DNA of 64,000 nucleotides from Rickettsiales bacterium (GTDB lineage Bacteria > Pseudomonadota > Alphaproteobacteria > Rickettsiales > JALZUV01): the NCBI GenBank assembly GCA_029252805.1, contig JAQXAR010000024.1:1-64000 (forward strand), in the 5' to 3' direction. The notes beneath the pieces are model-generated. The model saw only the letters and a program-made list of their open reading frames with translations. It was not told where the DNA came from and did no database searches. Positions 63,403 to 64,000 of the stretch are shown in pieces. How positions within the stretch are numbered: position 1 is the stretch's first letter; each line of letters begins with the position of its first letter. The position numbers and the translations under genes were made by a program.

Positions 63403-63915
63403 ATGTCTGATTCGAAACGTGTATGTGTAGGCATTATTGCGTCTGCTCACGGCATACGTGGTGGTTTTAAAGTTAAAAGCTTTACTGAGGTTCCAAACAC
63501 GATTTTTGATTTTACCGACCTCTCCTTTGAAAAGGGTGATGCTGCTGAGCTGAAAGCGAATGGTGTAGCGGGTGGAGCATTGCTTGCGACGATGGCAGGT
63601 GTTAACGACCGCAATGATGCAGAATTGCTAAAAGGCAAAAAGCTATACGTTACGCGCGAAGTCCTTCCAGAGCCCCCTGTCGATGAGTTTTACATGGAAG
63701 ATATGCTCGGTTTAGATGTTAAAATCGCCGATGGCCGTGTGGTCGGGAAAGTCATCCAAGTCGCCAATTACGGCGCGGGCGATGTGGTTGAACTGAAGTT
63801 CAATAACGGTACCGAAGAAATGTACAGTTTCATCGATGAGAATTTCCCAGAAGTAGATATCAAAGCTGGCACTATTACCTTCAACGCGCCGGACGTGATT
63901 GAAGCGAAGAAGTAA
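63403..63915 (+). CDS. rimM: Ribosome maturation factor RimM
   Basis: Assists 16S rRNA processing in 30S assembly and binds S19; 170 residues. The N-terminal domain (VGIIASAHGIRGGFKVKSFT) and the C-terminal PRC-barrel (EFYMEDMLGLDVKIADG) are complete. It follows rpsP as in most bacteria, where trmD and rplS usually come next; those would lie beyond the window. A palindromic repeat follows at once. Confidence 0.95.
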   Translation: MSDSKRVCVGIIASAHGIRGGFKVKSFTEVPNTIFDFTDLSFEKGDAAELKANGVAGGALLATMAGVNDRNDAELLKGKKLYVTREVLPEPPVDEFYMEDMLGLDVKIADGRVVGKVIQVANYGAGDVVELKFNNGTEEMYSFIDENFPEVDIKAGTITFNAPDVIEAKK

Positions 63916-63918
63916 ATT

Positions 63919-64000
63919 CGTCATCTTCAGGCTCTCGGCAGCCTGCCCCGTCACAAGTACGGGATAAACTCCAAGCGGGTAATGGGGCGGCCTCAGGTTT
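63919..64000. repeat. Palindromic repeat cluster (family 1), cut by the window end
   Basis: Starts CGTCATCTTCAGGCTCTCGG and contains AAGCGGGTAATGGGG, matching the family-1 unit at 22971 and 39451. At least two inverted units are visible before the window ends. Confidence 0.6.

Overview
The window looks like the chromosome of an alphaproteobacterium. Support comes from gene order and families: a complete nuoA-to-nuoN complex I operon running straight into birA, a type III pantothenate kinase and RNase J; an rpmF-plsX-fabH-ihfA-merR block; a DUF2336 protein; and an NDUFAF5-like methyltransferase fold protein. I cannot name the genus. An obligate intracellular Rickettsia is unlikely, because threonine synthase, acetolactate synthase, threonine dehydrogenase and sulfate-activation genes are present.

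Layout. 1-1200: the end of a transposase-like gene and an AT-rich secreted protein of unknown origin. 1284-3864: propionyl-CoA carboxylase beta chain, glutaredoxin and an OmpA-like protein closed by a strong terminator. 4210-6741: two glycine-zipper membrane proteins of unknown function. 6817-15880: a decayed genomic island. It holds a truncated DUF927 helicase, a strip of eight identical octamers, a DUF5681 protein, small coiled proteins, and a 3.5-kb nested element. The nested element lies between 48-bp direct repeats made of the 3' half of tRNA-Thr(GGT). It carries an XRE repressor with a perfect operator, a truncated tyrosine recombinase, an HUH Rep fragment and a DUF4297/Cap4-like nuclease protein. 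At least five tRNA-Thr pieces in both orientations mark repeated integration and probably an inversion.

15943-26618: small basic proteins, an MFS-like permease, threonine dehydrogenase, a fused CysN-CysC, DUF2336, an orphan CoA-transferase subunit, UbiD with an in-frame repeat insertion, IlvN and ThrC. 26678-29879: three adjacent unknown proteins that look like one functional set. 29926-38291: YchF, an FNR-type flavoprotein, FolD, a CDF transporter, the NDUFAF5-like protein and the lipid/ribosome/IHF block. 38338-40422: nitroreductase plus a small metal-handling cluster (MerT-like, HMA-domain and beta-barrel proteins).

40514-58401: the nuo operon, with a secreted protein inserted between nuoC and nuoD, followed by birA, coaX and rnj. 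58411-63915: a large methyltransferase, a predicted two-domain peptidoglycan hydrolase, pyrF, rpsP and rimM. Dispersed palindromic repeats of two families lie between genes; one copy sits inside the ubiD reading frame.

The best candidates for undescribed biology are the tRNA-Thr mosaic with its nuclease cargo, the 26678-29879 trio, the octamer strip, and the protein embedded in the nuo operon. All functional assignments come from reading motifs in the sequence; no database search was run.
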